Source: Fasciolopsis buskii (taxonomy: Eukaryota > Platyhelminthes > Trematoda > Plagiorchiida > Fasciolidae). From it: a DNA stretch of 64,000 bases. The position numbers were made by a program, and so were the translations under genes. This document shows positions 49,101 to 56,250 of this stretch, in pieces (the first letter of the stretch is position 1; each line of letters opens with the position of its first letter). The stretch is taken from NCBI GenBank assembly GCA_008360955.1, contig LUCM01002320.1:143735-207734 (forward strand), written 5' to 3'. The notes beneath the pieces were generated by a model. The model saw only the letters and a list, made by a program, of their open reading frames with translations. It searched no databases and was not told the origin of the DNA.

Positions 49101-49523
49101 AATGTAGACATGTCTTATACTGTATCAAAACCGGACCCATTTGCAACCGTTTCTTTCAGAAACTCAGACACACCACAACGAAGAAGTTCACGATGCAAAT
49201 CTCGATCATCCTACGGACAAGCGGGCCCTGAAAAAGAATATCATTTATGTACGAAACGACCGCATACCCCGTCCGTCGTTCACCGTGAATCTGTTTCATC
49301 AACTGCAACACAATCCTCCGAAAGCTCCGCACAGATGGGTTCGTCGTCAAGCTACGAACCGTTCGATGCTATTTCCAGTGCCCCATTGATATTTGGTAGT
49401 GCGGATAGCCACATTCAGATGGGTATTCACAATTCCAGCTGCATCGGCTCATTGAGTAACAATCCACGCAAGTTAGTGGTCTGTACCATCTTCCGAGTTT
49501 TCCGCAGAATCATGTCAGCGTGA
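26415..49523 (+). CDS. KIF23: kinesin-6 (KIF23/MKLP1 homologue), 3' ten exons of the gene
   Basis: The product would be the plus-end-directed motor of centralspindlin, which with the CYK-4/RACGAP1 subunit bundles midzone microtubules and drives cytokinesis. Exons in order: 26415-26517, 28871-29103, 39499-39663, 41305-41754, 41901-41968 (or 41964), 44705-44768, 45150-45344, 46873-47271, 48980-49071 and 49160-49523. All have GT-AG borders and compatible phases, totalling about 710 codons. They encode the motor from switch II (DLAGSE) to its end (VLRFAESSQEV), a coiled coil, RRSRS, and a tail with YLLYHQEA and AGGGSAVIFKDVEQLKQ, the hallmark order of KIF23. Exons for the P-loop and switch I are missing and must lie upstream or be unrecognised. 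The introns, especially 29104-39498, are filled with repeats. Assignment to the MKLP1 branch rather than KIF20 rests on the tail and is firm. Confidence 0.9.
26640..27560 (-). mobile_element. RTE-type LINE, second family, 3' fragment in a kinesin intron
   Basis: On the minus strand, TRFTPSKCKILLRDW (27360-27420), then EVDGLSYL, then SSNIQKARLALTHLRRLWRR, then KSRVYTAAARSV can be read with frame breaks. These are the thumb and post-RT blocks of RTE proteins. The region 26690-26850 resembles 42510-42670, which lies in the same place relative to the other copy, so it is probably the element's 3' untranslated region. It is inserted antisense to the gene. Confidence 0.75.
27565..28870. other. kinesin intron, no other feature apart from a TA tract
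   Basis: AT-rich intron sequence with a (TA)n run at about 27798-27842. No RNA or exon was recognised. Confidence 0.6.
28871..29103 (+). CDS. KIF23: KIF23 exon: motor, microtubule-binding half
   Basis: Two bases complete the split codon, giving SSINGSLMNLRKCIEMLREM in register with the kinesin 'N.SL..L..C' helix. VPYRDKRLTHLFKNFFEG (the VPYR.SKLT microtubule-binding loop) and a beta strand ending ICVHQSVEDYEETM follow. The donor is 'atggtatgtt'. The usual Ser of YRDSKLT is Lys here (YRDKRLT), a conservative oddity. It leaves in phase 0. Confidence 0.92.
29104..30900. other. kinesin intron, left part
   Basis: No exon was supported. A stretch at 29815-30010 resembles 20720-20905 loosely and may be a decayed dispersed repeat. 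Confidence 0.5.
30902..31110 (+). repeat. repeat module X, copy 2
   Basis: This is the cleaner counterpart of 22690-22945. It is followed at once by a TA tract (31110-31145) and module A copy 2, whereas in copy 1 module Y and a longer AT tract intervene. Part of X (30995-31045) reappears inverted at 35135-35182. Confidence 0.85.
31146..31683 (+). repeat. repeat module A, copy 2
   Basis: Position x pairs with 66201 minus x in module A copy 3 (34518-35055) on the other strand, without indels over the compared part. Only a few substitutions are seen near the outer end. It makes a second inverted repeat with a loop of about 2.8 kb inside the same intron. Confidence 0.9.
31684..33705. other. kinesin intron between inverted repeats
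   Basis: No exon was recognised. At 33570-33690 the minus strand has a tRNA-like order ('acccaagtggttaggg', 'atgatcaacc', 'gagccaaa' complement), perhaps a diverged SINE head, too weak to call. Confidence 0.4.
33706..34473 (-). repeat. right arm of the 768-bp inverted repeat (modules Y and B inverted)
   Basis: It is the exact-length complement of 24174-24941. It carries the same RTE ORF2 fragment (minus strand, 34087-34473) and module Y. At its inner end it continues into module A copy 3 through about 45 bases that are poorly conserved in the left array. Confidence 0.9.
34518..35062 (-). repeat. repeat module A, copy 3 (inverted)
   Basis: It is the complement of 31146-31683 and, less exactly, of 23548-24095. 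A TA tract (35063-35130) follows, then 48 bases of inverted module X and the RTE element. The array order A-TA-X is therefore the mirror image of copy 2. Confidence 0.9.
35599..36316 (+). pseudogene. RTE reverse transcriptase, broken
   Basis: A 160-codon frame (35599-36081) gives VPFLKKATWSDCDNHRGISL, then SNTREHQAGFRPGRGCIDQI and VVFLDLKGAFDSVDRPAL (block A, Asp present). It then breaks in the GCPISPFLF block. The next frame has LCDLDSADDFVCLFESA, where the catalytic box YADD has become SADD. It then reads MCFAPSKCKVLLQDW. The enzyme would reverse-transcribe the element at its target site; the frameshift and the Tyr-to-Ser change make this copy inactive. Confidence 0.85.
36473..36994 (+). 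pseudogene. RTE ORF2 C-terminal region
   Basis: Two frames separated by one stop (TAG at 36710-36712) read KGRVYCAAVRSVLLYGRETR, FDHRCLRSMARIGWIDRES, then, after the stop, DHVLRMANTRLPYRALFCVP and GWGLKEPSTSWLETL. The last frame ends at 36994 (SNQNG). These are the conserved post-RT segments of flatworm RTE elements. Confidence 0.8.
37170..38085. other. kinesin intron, nothing recognised
   Basis: No conserved frame or RNA was recognised in this interval. Confidence 0.5.
38090..38340 (-). pseudogene. RTE ORF2 C-terminal scrap
   Basis: The minus strand gives AKTAFANL, HLWRRQDIRSSLK, then VFLYGCETRSVGVEDD. This is the same domain as module B, with stops. It is a solitary fragment antisense to the gene. 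Confidence 0.7.
38522..38566. repeat. TA/ATAC-rich microsatellite
   Basis: Alternating TA and TACATA runs in the kinesin intron. The Tyr-Ile repeat frames crossing it are artefacts. Confidence 0.85.
38567..39498. other. kinesin intron, right part
   Basis: Apart from an ATT trinucleotide run at about 38872-38887 nothing was recognised. The intron ends at the acceptor 'tttatttatccaaag'. Confidence 0.5.
39499..39663 (+). CDS. KIF23: KIF23 exon: end of motor and neck
   Basis: Fifty-five codons, phase 0 at both ends. It opens HVLRFAESSQEV, the final motor helix (VMRFAE..QEV in the family), followed by a Pro-rich neck (TPAIPAPSPVPL) and a basic-polar segment. The donor is 'cctgtaagct'. It follows a 10.4-kb intron filled with repeats. 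Confidence 0.9.
39664..41304. other. kinesin intron without recognisable content
   Basis: No transposon protein, exon or RNA was seen in this 1.6-kb intron. Confidence 0.5.
41305..41754 (+). CDS. KIF23: KIF23 exon: post-neck and start of coiled coil
   Basis: One hundred and fifty codons, phase 0 to phase 0, acceptor 'tttccag', donor 'gaggttagt'. The N-terminal half is acidic and poorly conserved. From about residue 88 the IEPLRALLTQRMDAHRKCF segment and the following AFDQELSAFRAYLNEL match the LIEALE.RH..R / EFN.QSNAFKALLQEF region of KIF23. It ends in heptad-like sequence (RSRLEARIHQLE). CYK-4 binding maps to this neck/coil region in the family. Confidence 0.85.
41901..41968 (+). CDS. KIF23: KIF23 exon: coiled coil, short
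   Basis: The acceptor is 'attgttacag'. It encodes RATKKLDQSKLISEVCSTSG, matching the KK.KTLEYKIEILEK step of the coil. Two donors are possible: after 41964 (better consensus, 'ggtaggt') or after 41968 ('gtagGTTGAT'). Only the second keeps frame with the next proposed exon, so I place the end at 41968. The end is therefore uncertain. Confidence 0.6.
42085..42480 (-). mobile_element. RTE 3' fragment, antisense, in kinesin intron
   Basis: The minus strand reads MGHVLCMANTCPPYRALSS, then VPPAEWKN and WRPEYASRETEEYGNEPC, a diverged version of the RTE C-terminus. Farther right the complement carries 'cgtagtatcctaggattg', matching the 36590 region of the other family. A related plus-strand fragment is at 51060-51520. 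Confidence 0.75.
42500..43950 (-). mobile_element. RTE-type LINE, second family, 3' half (antisense)
   Basis: On the minus strand, from right to left, there is an RT entry segment (QAGFLPIKISIDQILTSRQI near 43690), then the block A equivalent near 43600. A 119-codon frame follows (43211-43570) with SREFTMKNGIRHGCPLSPFL and PTEYAEDVVLV, whose catalytic box is degraded to YAED. A post-RT frame (42831-43217) with AFANFRHLWSRRENRLLING comes next. The 3' untranslated region at 42510-42670 is shared with 26690-26850. It is a dead copy. Confidence 0.8.
43951..44704. other. kinesin intron, nothing recognised
   Basis: An open frame at 44098-44523 (141 codons, plus strand) has no recognisable motif and no conserved exon borders; I treat it as chance. 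Confidence 0.45.
44705..44768 (+). CDS. KIF23: probable KIF23 exon: coiled coil, RERRM segment
   Basis: Acceptor 'gttacag', donor 'ggtgtagtc'. Read in the phase left by the previous exon, it gives YRERRMVAVRRNTAYNETWL, which lines up with the KRRLEARL....TETTMKW part of KIF23. It then joins the next exon in phase 0. The exon is short, its donor is non-ideal and the match is modest. If it is wrong, the neighbouring exons must be joined by another small exon. Confidence 0.5.
45150..45344 (+). CDS. KIF23: KIF23 exon: distal coiled coil
   Basis: Sixty-five codons, phase 0 to phase 0, acceptor 'gttccacag', donor 'tacagtaagt'. It is highly charged and helical (KLERAERLREKEANRLESDR), then LRAIIERLNGKL, then a basic stretch (RRASNRLVRKACR). 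This matches the end of the KIF23 coil, where WEKECERRVAA..LE...KLK.LKAIV stands. Confidence 0.85.
45345..46872. other. kinesin intron, nothing recognised
   Basis: No exon, RNA or transposon protein was identified. Confidence 0.5.
46873..47271 (+). CDS. KIF23: KIF23 exon: RRSRS motif and first part of tail domain
   Basis: One hundred and thirty-three codons, phase 0 to phase 0, acceptor 'ttttgtag', donor 'acaaggtgta'. It contains NPRHRRSRSVGGD (47047-47085), the site that in other animals carries the Aurora B and 14-3-3 phosphoserines controlling centralspindlin clustering, then RWLEHREPN. A likely nuclear-localisation patch follows (LKRRKS), and then YLLYHQEADSNGNVETHLYK, the beginning of the ARF6-binding tail fold. 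Confidence 0.92.
47272..48979. other. kinesin intron, nothing recognised
   Basis: AT-rich intron without recognisable features. The acceptor at its end is a good pyrimidine tract ('tccctttccag'). Confidence 0.5.
48980..49071 (+). CDS. KIF23: KIF23 exon: tail domain
   Basis: The acceptor is 'ctttccag'. It encodes GCIIPTAGGGSAVIFKDVEQ followed by LKQHSPNS, matching GDIYKTRGGGQSVQF.DIE.LKQESP of KIF23, the last strands of the MKLP1 ARF6-binding domain. The donor is 'ccgtacgt', phase 2. Confidence 0.9.
49160..49523 (+). CDS. KIF23: KIF23 last exon: Ser-rich C-terminus
   Basis: The acceptor is 'ctttcag'; its first base completes a Pro codon. The product is Ser-, Arg- and Thr-rich (SDTPQRRSSRCKSRSS), recalling the basic Ser-rich end of KIF23, and is longer than in vertebrates. 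The frame stops with TGA at 49521-49523, and an AATAAA lies 12 bases on. Alternatively the exon ends at 49471, at a decent donor ('aagttagt'), with a further exon unseen; the last 17 codons look less conserved. Confidence 0.75.
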
Positions 49524-49534
49524 TTCCTATTCAT

Positions 49535-49540
49535 AATAAA
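49535..49540 (+). terminator. candidate polyadenylation signal of the kinesin gene
   Basis: AATAAA starts 12 bases after the TGA at 49521. This would give a very short 3' untranslated region. It is the first canonical hexamer after the stop; another lies near 50087. Confidence 0.5.
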
Positions 49541-50555
49541 ATGATTTCTTAGCTGTAACGAAATGATCCTGACTTATGTCAAAATAATTTAGACATCCAG
49601 ATGCATAAATCCATAATTTGATTGGCTAGTCACAGTATCGTTCCGATTGGTCTATATTTGAGCCTCCAAACGTATTGTTGTCGTTTGCTTCAGTGAACAT
49701 ACTGATTCTGCTGTCTGTGCATCCCAAAATGCAAATAGATGAGATGCACCTGAACCCTTTTTTCTCACCGTTCAGGCAGAAAGTCTCAACAGTTGTTCGG
49801 GTGTTCTTGGTTCAAAGCGATTCAACTATGCTGTGGTGATCATGCAACCGTAGTTGTTGAGGGACACGTCATGTAAAGTTTTTGACGAACCACCGTGTGA
49901 TTATTAGATGCTTTCATCGTCCACTCACGCCCCGAGTGATCCAAATGAGATTCTAGCGAGGAGTTAATAAACGCGAGCCTAAGTATATGATGGTAGGACA
50001 AGAGAGTACCCGTCAGGTATACCTGACGAGCGGCACTAACTGTGCTTTCGGGGCAATTTTGTTCATCCATCCATGTGCGAAACATCAATAAAGACATTTG
50101 AAAAATGTCATCGTCGTTCCACTAAACTGGTGTTTTGAATCTGTGACGCGAAGAGAAAGGAAGCCAATCGTTGTAAGAGTTTACATAAAGTAAATTGATT
50201 AGAGCACATGCATCGAAGCTACATTGCATCTTTTGTGTTGCCGGCCGTGTTACAGCGCCCCGTGGTTTTGAATGAACATGGTGTTGCGCTATGACATCTG
50301 ACACTATTATGTATCAAATACCCTACACTCACGATAGAACCGCTCAGTCCACCTATTTATAACCAACAATGACAAAGTTAGTGAAAGTAGAACATATGGT
50401 ATTTTATCCACAGGGAATGCGATACGGTGCTAGAATGTGCTCTCCTAGGACGTATCGTCAGTCACCTAGAGAACTTGTGATTTGTTGATCCTTCTCTCCC
50501 GAGGAGACTTTGCGGTATTAAAAACAACTGGAAATGAGACAACAGCTTGAAGACA
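49541..50555. other. intergenic sequence after the kinesin gene
   Basis: No feature was recognised. A short perfect palindrome-like stretch ('gtcaggtatacctgac', about 50012-50027) could form a hairpin. Confidence 0.45.
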
Positions 50556-51093
50556 AGCGTCGGATTATGCTCCTCTATTACCATGCGAGACATACAGGGT
50601 GGCTTATCCCAAGTCGATGATCCAGTCATACCTAGGAGGTCAATGAGAAGCGGTCTGACCAAGTAGCCGTCTGGTTCCCCAAATTGCGGGGTTGGTTTGA
50701 GTTGGTAGCTCAGTCGGAAAAATGATTGGAAGAGAAACTAATTGATCCCATTTAACGGGCTTCCTTCCAGCCACATCCCGCTGGTTTGGAGACAGGTTCT
50801 TGTTCGAACCAAAGACCGCGATCGTCCTCCGGTTTAATAGCTGTGCTCTAGCCGTTCCCGTCTATCATTCAGCCATGAGTTTCACAAGTTGTGCAGGATA
50901 TCTGGATCGAGCAGAGTGAGTAGTGTTAAATATGCTACTGGTCACAATTCCCCTGTTTTGTTCAACCTGTCTTTTGTTCCCAACCGTCTCTGTTCCGTAT
51001 GTATGCCCATAATGCTTCGCTGTTGACAAGTCCGATGCTTGTAACGGTATTTTGATGAGATAGGAAGGTCGTGTTTCCTGTGCTACAGTGGGT
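50556..51093 (+). repeat. 0.5-kb near-identical duplication, copy 1
   Basis: Positions correspond to 56251-56788 with a constant offset of 5695. I saw one mismatch inside the core (C at about 50674, T in copy 2) and a few at the left edge. It contains the SINE-like unit. At its right end it enters an RTE fragment that copy 2 lacks. Confidence 0.92.
50690..50815 (+). mobile_element. tRNA-like SINE head, copy in duplication 1
   Basis: It has 'tagctcagtcgg' at 50706-50717, a perfect fit to the RNA polymerase III A box (TRGCNNAGYNGG), and 'ggttcttgttcgaacc' at 50795-50810, fitting the B box core GGTTCGAANCC with an insertion. The boxes are about 78 bases apart, longer than in a true tRNA gene, and no cloverleaf can be folded. 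It therefore reads as a tRNA-derived SINE promoter, not a tRNA. Confidence 0.6.
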
Positions 51094-51520
51094 TCAGTTC
51101 TATTATGTGATTATGAGACGTGGAGTTTGCGTGCATAAGTTCGTCTCTTGCAGGTTTTCCATCATCAATATCTCCGTAGTTTCGCTAGGATTGAATGGAG
51201 TGACCGCGTGAGTAATGTGTAAGTTAGATATCTGGTATTAGATGGTGGCTTAGAATATCTTATCACAGCCTATTAATCTCAGTGGTCTCCGTAGGTTGGG
51301 TCACGTGTTGTGTATGGCGAACACCTGTCCACCCTACCGTGCTCTGTCTTCCGTTCCTCCCGCGAAATGGAAGAACACACGTGGAAATCAATAGGTGATG
51401 TAGCAACGTGGGATGATAAAATGTACAGTGAATTTGGATAAACTGTCTCACATTTGCGTGGTTGGTGTCTGGAATATCCGGTAATCAGCTGGCAGGCGAC
51501 ACTGAAGGATTCTACAGAGA
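51060..51520 (+). mobile_element. RTE 3' fragment
   Basis: 'ggtcgtgtttcctgtgctaca' and the following bases match the RTE segment encoding KGRVYCAAVRSVLLYG. It then runs through GHVLCMANTCPPYRAL (51304-51350) and PPAKWKN, with stops. It is the same subfamily as 42085-42480. Confidence 0.75.
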
Positions 51521-51879
51521 GCTATTAGCATTTAATCACAATAGGTCTAAATTCTATATCATCGGAACTTTATGTGGTAATTGTTACCTCTTTGTCAAAC
51601 TCTGCCAACTCCATTTTCCTGTTATATAAACACATTCATGATAAACAGAATTTCCGACTGTAGGTACTTAATTATGTGGATCCTGTTAGTTGTCAAATCC
51701 ACACCCACTTGGTTAGCGAAGCACACTTATCTGAACGGGAAATCTGAATATCTTTCGAAGTGTGGAGTTAACCTGCACAGAGAGAATGAATTTCTAATTT
51801 TTCCTCGATTCTCTTCCCGGTGGAAAACTAAGTCCTTTTGTCGACAGACACCTGCAAGGATTCGCAGCTCCAAACGTCG

Positions 51880-52100
51880 GCCTAATTACGTTAGAGTACG
51901 GCCAGCTAAACTGATCCTTGAATTGCTCAGCCCAACGGTCCAGCCTTTGCTGTCTACCATGAATATGAGCTCTCCATTCTTATCGCACACGACTTCACCA
52001 ATCAAAGTTCACCGCCCATTGTTGTCACGTACAGGCTTAAACAGTCTTTGGTTGTTACCTGAAGCGACTGCTATATCCATCTCTTCGGCAACCTTAACCT
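51880..52100 (-). mobile_element. RTE linker fragment (endonuclease-RT spacer)
   Basis: It is the complement of the RTE linker: 'gctaaactgatccttgaa' and 'gttacctgaagcg' are shared with 58605-58780 on the same strand and, inverted, with 35170-35380. The minus strand encodes KVAEEMDIAVASGNNQ-like sequence. It is isolated and truncated on both sides. Confidence 0.8.
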
Positions 52101-53620
52101 AACAGTTTTCACAGTTAGTTGTCTGACTTATGGACAACTGACGCTGCAGTTGTCGGCGCGTCTTACTTACCTAATTTGTCGACAAAATCCATTTGTTATC
52201 GCATTATTCCAACCAAGTTTGTGCCTCAACGAACAGGCCTAAGATATTTTCCTATCGGTTTGGTGTTTCTGCGGTGACTTTATTTGGCAATAATACTGTA
52301 GGGCAGGAAACCTCGCAAGGGATTTTTAGACCTACTACAACGCAAGCGTTGAACTCAAGGTCATCTTGACAGGCTTCTTTATGCCCTTATAGTCATCTTA
52401 CCGTTGTCATTTACTGGCAGTTGTAATTGTTTTTGATGCTCCAGTTTAGCAAATGCATGTCCGATCACGGGCATTTGCGAACTTCAAATTTTTCCACAAA
52501 CCCAATTGGTTGGAGTGAATAGAATCATCACTTTCGTGAAGTTTTACAAAAACCTTTGGAGTTGCAAATTCTAGAGGTGAGAATACGGTAAATCAAAGCT
52601 GGAAGGATTTTGTTCTTCGCACGAATTGTAAGCTGCCGAAAATTCTTACCGTCGCTACGGCAAGAGCATGCAAAAGTGGATATCTTGACCTGCTGCGAAG
52701 AATGACGAATGAGTATGCAATGAATTAAATGTTATTCACCTTGGAGCATGCTTTCAACAGGCGACAAAAAGTACGCGTGCTGGTCTACTCACGGATTCAA
52801 ATGATCAGGGATTTCCTCTTAGTAATTGATTTATTTGGCTGAGCGATTCATGAAGTGATGGGGCCTACCCAAAATTCTTTCATTAGGATAATTTCCCGAT
52901 TAGGTTAGCTCTACTGGCAACAGATTCGCAATTAACATCTCGACTGATTGTGTTATAATTGAATGTCAAATCGAAGGGATTTCCATCAATGCGAAATTTG
53001 TGATCATTCGAGAACTTAATCTCGAAAATGTTTGCTGTCCGGACTGATAGGTAATATCATATTTTTCGGGATTTCATACCCCTTAGGCGGGAAGTCGATT
53101 GCACATTAGTTTTGAAAGTGAAATTTAGACTCTTCCACCCGACCTAATTCAAATTCGATATTTTTTAAAATTTAATTTTTGTTCTTAGTTATGTGCTGAA
53201 TATGTTTGCATTGAAAACCAAATTTTATTTGAAGTTCGATTGCGCTGTTGGAATATCCGGTGCAGGGACTCTGCATTTACATCGTTTTATTTGAAAGACT
53301 AGGTGAAACAATGGAGAATCGAGGAGGAAACGTTTCCTGATGACCTTCTTACGGATCTTCGTTTGGGCATTACGTAACACGCCGATTTGTCAACAAAGAC
53401 CGTTTGTTTATAAGTAGAAACATTACTTGGTTATCTCACCTGATTTCAGTAACTTTAACCTTACTATTTTGTCTGGCTGCAAGGGAAAACATTTTCCTGT
53501 CCATGAGAGAGATACGAACACATGATGATAACAACCACCAGGGTTACTCATTGTCATGCATTTTGGACCATGGGATATAAAAATTTCTTTGTCTTAGTGT
53601 TTACTGAGTTTCTATTATGA

Positions 53621-53621
<1 letters not shown>
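52101..53621. other. intergenic sequence, nothing recognised
   Basis: No conserved frame, RNA or repeat module was identified. Confidence 0.45.

Positions 53622-53671
<50 letters not shown>
53622..53671. repeat. (TA)25 microsatellite
   Basis: About 50 bases of uninterrupted TA, the longest pure tract in the window. It is likely polymorphic and slippage-prone in sequencing. Confidence 0.95.
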
Positions 53672-53673
<2 letters not shown>

Positions 53674-55759
53674 TGCGTTTCAGTTCCCTCTTTCGTTGTT
53701 GCCGGTGAAAACACTTTGTTATCCTCGGTCTCATTTATTCCATTTCAGGCGTTCTCGAATGTAGACGCGGATGTCTGTTGCAAACGACTCCATTGTCTGT
53801 TCACGTCGTATATTTTTTCTTCCGACAACCTAATCTTCATTTTTTATTATTGTCAATCATGTCTGTTGATCTGTTGCTTTTCCTGTTGTATTCTGTGCTA
53901 AATCTTGGTCACGTACATACCCGACGGATTGTAGACCGAAAGTTTCCTCAATTTCTTCGGAATCGAATTATTTTTTTTGTTTACGAATCACCTAGTCCAT
54001 TTTTGTATTTTAATACATTGAATCGGGTAACTTTATATCGCTTGTTTGAGTTTCGTTTTCAAGTCACATTTCACGGGAGTTCTGTTGGCCTACCGCAATG
54101 AATGTTTGAGTCTCGGTATTAGATAGCGGTTTTTTCGGAGAGTTCTTTCTAATTCGTTTAGATAGGCGCCTGCTTGTATGAATTGTTATGGTAATTGTAT
54201 GGTGTGTTCTGCTTACGTCTGTTGATCGTTATAATCCAATAAAAGCTAGAAATCGATCACAGTTAGGTCGCACGATTTTCCACTTCAGAGTTTACCAGCA
54301 GGTGTGCTCGTATAGGGTACGGTTTAGCATTTGGGTATCTTGAATGGAAGCTGAAAGATGACCGATTTTATAGAGATTATTTGTCTGCTATTGCGAACGA
54401 GTTTTATTACTTCAAAACAGTGTATGTGCTTTGCGGTAGCTTTAGTGCTAGAAGCTGACGTTGACCTTGTTCGGGCAATACAAAATAAGGTTTACTGCGC
54501 CGGTAGTAGTCACACTCCGAAAAGTTGCAGGAACATTTTGTAACATAATATACTCGGTTTGTACTGCTTTGGCTTTTGGCAACGCTGACATCACTTTGAT
54601 CACTGATTTACCCGGAATTTTTATGAATAATAGTAACTGAATATACCGTTTATGTTACAAACTCCGGGGATAAAGATTTTCTTTCTAATTCATTGATTGC
54701 GTTGCGCCATACACCAACGTCGTTGTCCAAAGGGCTTGCCATAAGAACTGGCCCAGAAAATGCAACACAAGTTTTTCTTCAGAATGCATCTCAGTTCTGT
54801 GAACTTCCATACTCCATTGCTTCCCTAGTTGATCCTCCTGATCTGTTCCAGATGCAGCCTGACTGCTCATGCCAACTGACTGCTGTCCACCTGAAGATTT
54901 TGGCTGAAGCTTCTACTCCGCATAGTTGGTGATCGATTCCTCAGTTCATTAACTTTTCGAATGGTGTCATAAATCTCCTCAGTAAACCCCTCCGCCACGG
55001 ATACTTGTGGACATAGTGCTCGAGCACTGTCCCTGGTTGGTTTGGTATCACGGTTTACCAACTTTTCACAGACCTACTACCAAAGATAAATCAAGACGTT
55101 CGAGAGCTCCGTGGATTCACGCTCATCTTGACATTGAGGTCCTCAGTGGATTACGTGTCCTTGAGATCGTCTTGTTTCCTTGTCGGTTAGACCATTTGGT
55201 CAAAGGTTCGGGGTTAATGTTCCCTAAATCAGTCCTCTACTTCGGTTTGGGCAGTATGAGGCTCACAGAACAGTCTTGGATACCGATGGATGGTTGATGA
55301 CGTGGAGATGGAGAATGGAAGAACTGTCATATGTAGCGAATTCCATACATTGTTTCTCTTCCCTATTTCTCGCTCATTGTTTTCTTGCTTCACTATGATT
55401 TCGATGGCACATGATATGCATTCAGGTATACGTCAGACTCACTTAGTTTTTCATTTCAATGCGGTTTTTAGCTCGAAATGACATGGAGACATTCAGTTTA
55501 AACAGGTGTCTCGTTGCCTGAGACATCTGTTACCGGCCATATGTGGACATCATTCAACATTGTATTTGCCAAAAGATGGCGCTGTGTCAGAACATGTCCG
55601 ACGTTGTAAGTTGTTAAGCACCGGACACTCATGATGTTGACACAGCGTGTTGAACTACAATGGAGGTCAGCTAGATGAATCAGTATTCTATATTCCTTCG
55701 TTGAACCTGTAGATTGCATGAACTTTCCCACTCAAAATACACGGAATTGCGCTTCATTC
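53672..55759. other. intergenic sequence with anonymous open frames
   Basis: Frames at 54685-54870 and 54867-55061 (minus strand) adjoin and could be one decayed reading frame (EEIYDTIRKVNELRNRSPT is its clearest stretch), but I do not recognise a family. Nothing else was seen. Confidence 0.35.
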
Positions 55760-55975
55760 TTAATTCAAAGCAGGTTGAGTCGGGTTTTCAAGTCGTTTTT
55801 TCTCCTTACCTCTTTCTAAACCCTTCCATATGTGTTTATGTGGGTTAACATCAGGTAATCTGAGAGGACATGTAAGGAATCTAGTGGCAAGACGTGCATC
55901 AAGTAATGTTTGGACTTGGGTACTGTCGTCTCTCGATATTGAATAAAGTCTAATGGTCTCTACTATGTACCTCAT
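55760..55975 (-). pseudogene. Tc1/mariner-like transposase C-terminal remnant
   Basis: The minus frame reads RDDSTQVQTLLDARLATRFL, then TCPLRLPDVNPHKHIWKGLE. This resembles the Tc1/mariner block QDN.....FL...WP.RSPDLNPIEHLWDELER that holds the last catalytic Asp (here the D of LPDVNP). Upstream domains are replaced by RTE tail sequence. The similarity is short, so the call is tentative. Confidence 0.45.
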
Positions 55976-56019
55976 CGTCAGATGAGTAGTTCACAGGACT
56001 GCAACATTCTGATCTTTTC

Positions 56020-56158
56020 CCGTCTGTGTTGGTCCACTCCCTGTTCTCCATAAACGTTCATTTTTTGTATGAAAACGTAGCTCTCGGGAAAAGACAGTGT
56101 TCAGTGAGGCTTGCCCTGGTGTTTAACGGTGAACGATAACGTTGATGATGATGACGGG
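56020..56158 (+). mobile_element. RTE 3' tail, solitary
   Basis: It runs from 'gtccactccctgttctcc' through 'gggaaaagacagtgttcagtg' and 'ggtgtttaacggtgaacgat' to a GATGATGATG repeat, the 3' terminus of the RTE family. Confidence 0.8.
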
Positions 56159-56250
56159 ACTGACTGTTACAAGTGATGTGGCGAAAGGTATAGAAGTCGA
56201 TTTTCAGGCCAATAACAAGTCCAACATAAGGAATATACGCATTGATGTGA

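Noticed and set aside
50690..50815. A genuine tRNA gene.
   Set aside because: The A and B boxes are too far apart, no acceptor stem or anticodon arm can be formed, and the unit lies inside a duplicated repeat.
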